A DNA stretch of 64,000 nucleotides from Liquidambar formosana (taxonomy: Eukaryota; Streptophyta; Magnoliopsida; Saxifragales; Altingiaceae), in NCBI GenBank assembly GCA_039720395.1, contig CM077829.1, positions 25,939,842-26,003,841 of the forward strand, read 5' to 3'. The notes under the pieces are model-generated. The model was given only the letters and a program-made list of their open reading frames with translations. It was not told the origin of the DNA and searched no databases. Positions within the stretch are counted from its first letter, which is position 1. Each line of letters opens with the position of its first letter. The position numbers and the translations under genes were made by a program. Shown piece after piece: positions 63,614 through 64,000 of this stretch.

Positions 63614-63756
63614 ACAGATTTGATCATGTGTGGGATATCCTAGATATCCTGTACGATCACAGCCGTCCATAGGTACACATGCGAGTGCGTGTCACCCACA
63701 GACGGCCATGATCATGCGGGCTAGTCCGGGATATCCCACACTCGAACAGCCCTCTA
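63614..63756. mobile_element. fold-back MITE-like hairpin in the transporter gene
   Basis: TGTGTGGGATATCC near 63627 pairs with GGGATATCCCACAC near 63728, and the arms extend through CAGCCGTCC / GACGGC to a ~12 bp loop. The whole hairpin is about 140 bp with TA-rich flanks. It lies to the gene-upstream side of the exon at 63531-63470, so it is probably intronic. Confidence 0.7.
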
Positions 63757-63881
63757 TATATATGTAAAAGACAAGAAATGAATAAAATGGAGTAAACAAT
63801 ATCAACCGAAAGAAAATTTTCATTATGTATCATTGTTTTTTGAATTCAGAAATTCAAAGTGATAAGTATAAGCATTTGGTA

Positions 63882-64000
63882 GTTGGTAGATTAAAGAAAC
63901 AGAACGGGTTCGATCTCTACAATAAACAAGCAGTCGATGGTGGTTGGTAGTTTAAAGAAACAGAACAGGTTCAATCTCTGCAATCAACAAGACTCAACAG
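63882..64000. repeat. two tandem ~61 bp copies at the window edge
   Basis: GTTGGTAG followed by TTTAAAGAAACAGAAC-like sequence at 63882 and 63943, including GGTTCGATCTCT / GGTTCAATCTCT. It may continue beyond the window. Confidence 0.8.

Noticed and set aside
1..64000. tRNA and rRNA genes
   Set aside because: No cloverleaf-like or rRNA sequence was recognised; tRNA similarity is limited to the two retrotransposon primer-binding sites.

Overview
The window is nuclear DNA of a flowering plant. It shows AG|GT...AG introns, plant-type LTR retrotransposons, a Mutator-like element with a SWIM-finger transposase, CACTA ends and many AT/GA/A-run microsatellites. The species cannot be named from this sequence. 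Almost everything up to 55.1 kb is nested transposable-element DNA. The only clear host gene is at the right edge.

Layout. 1-7.2 kb: sequence of unclear origin with two CACTA (En/Spm) ends and their subterminal repeats, plus decayed CACTA coding remnants. 7.2-12.2 kb: a 2.0 kb solo LTR (TSD AAAAT) split by a 3.0 kb solo LTR of a second family (TSD CACGA). 12.4-25.1 kb: another copy of that 3.0 kb LTR (TSD CTCCAC), split by a complete 9.7 kb Ty1/copia element of Angela type (TSD ATAGG) that lies in minus orientation with decayed coding sequence. 26.2-29.4 kb: a small fold-back element split by a third copy of the 3.0 kb solo LTR (TSD GAGGG). 29.4-31.3 kb: a non-autonomous element with ~330 bp inverted repeats and a possible captured exon. 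31.3-34.6 kb: simple and low-copy repeats.

34.6-55.1 kb: a ~9 kb Mutator-like element (MULE) with ~320-350 bp terminal inverted repeats sitting in A-tracts. It carries a broken MURA transposase (+), a putative plant transposon protein gene (+), a GRF zinc-finger gene (-) and arrays of the palindrome TATAGTCGACTATA. An 11.4 kb Ty3/gypsy Tat-lineage retrotransposon (TSD GTATG) is inserted in one of these arrays. The gypsy element carries sense gag-pol and, between integrase and the 3' LTR, an antisense four-exon gene whose exons can be phased exactly. Nearly every in-frame stop in pol and the antisense gene fits C-to-T or G-to-A decay.

55.1-59.4 kb: non-coding sequence with a 110 bp tandem duplication and microsatellites. 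59.4-63.5 kb (minus, running off the right edge): eight exons encoding the C-terminal 192 residues of a chloroplast GDT1-like (PAM71/CMT1, UPF0016) cation transporter. Insertions can be ordered by nesting: MULE before gypsy; each 3 kb LTR after its host sequence; copia after solo LTR B.
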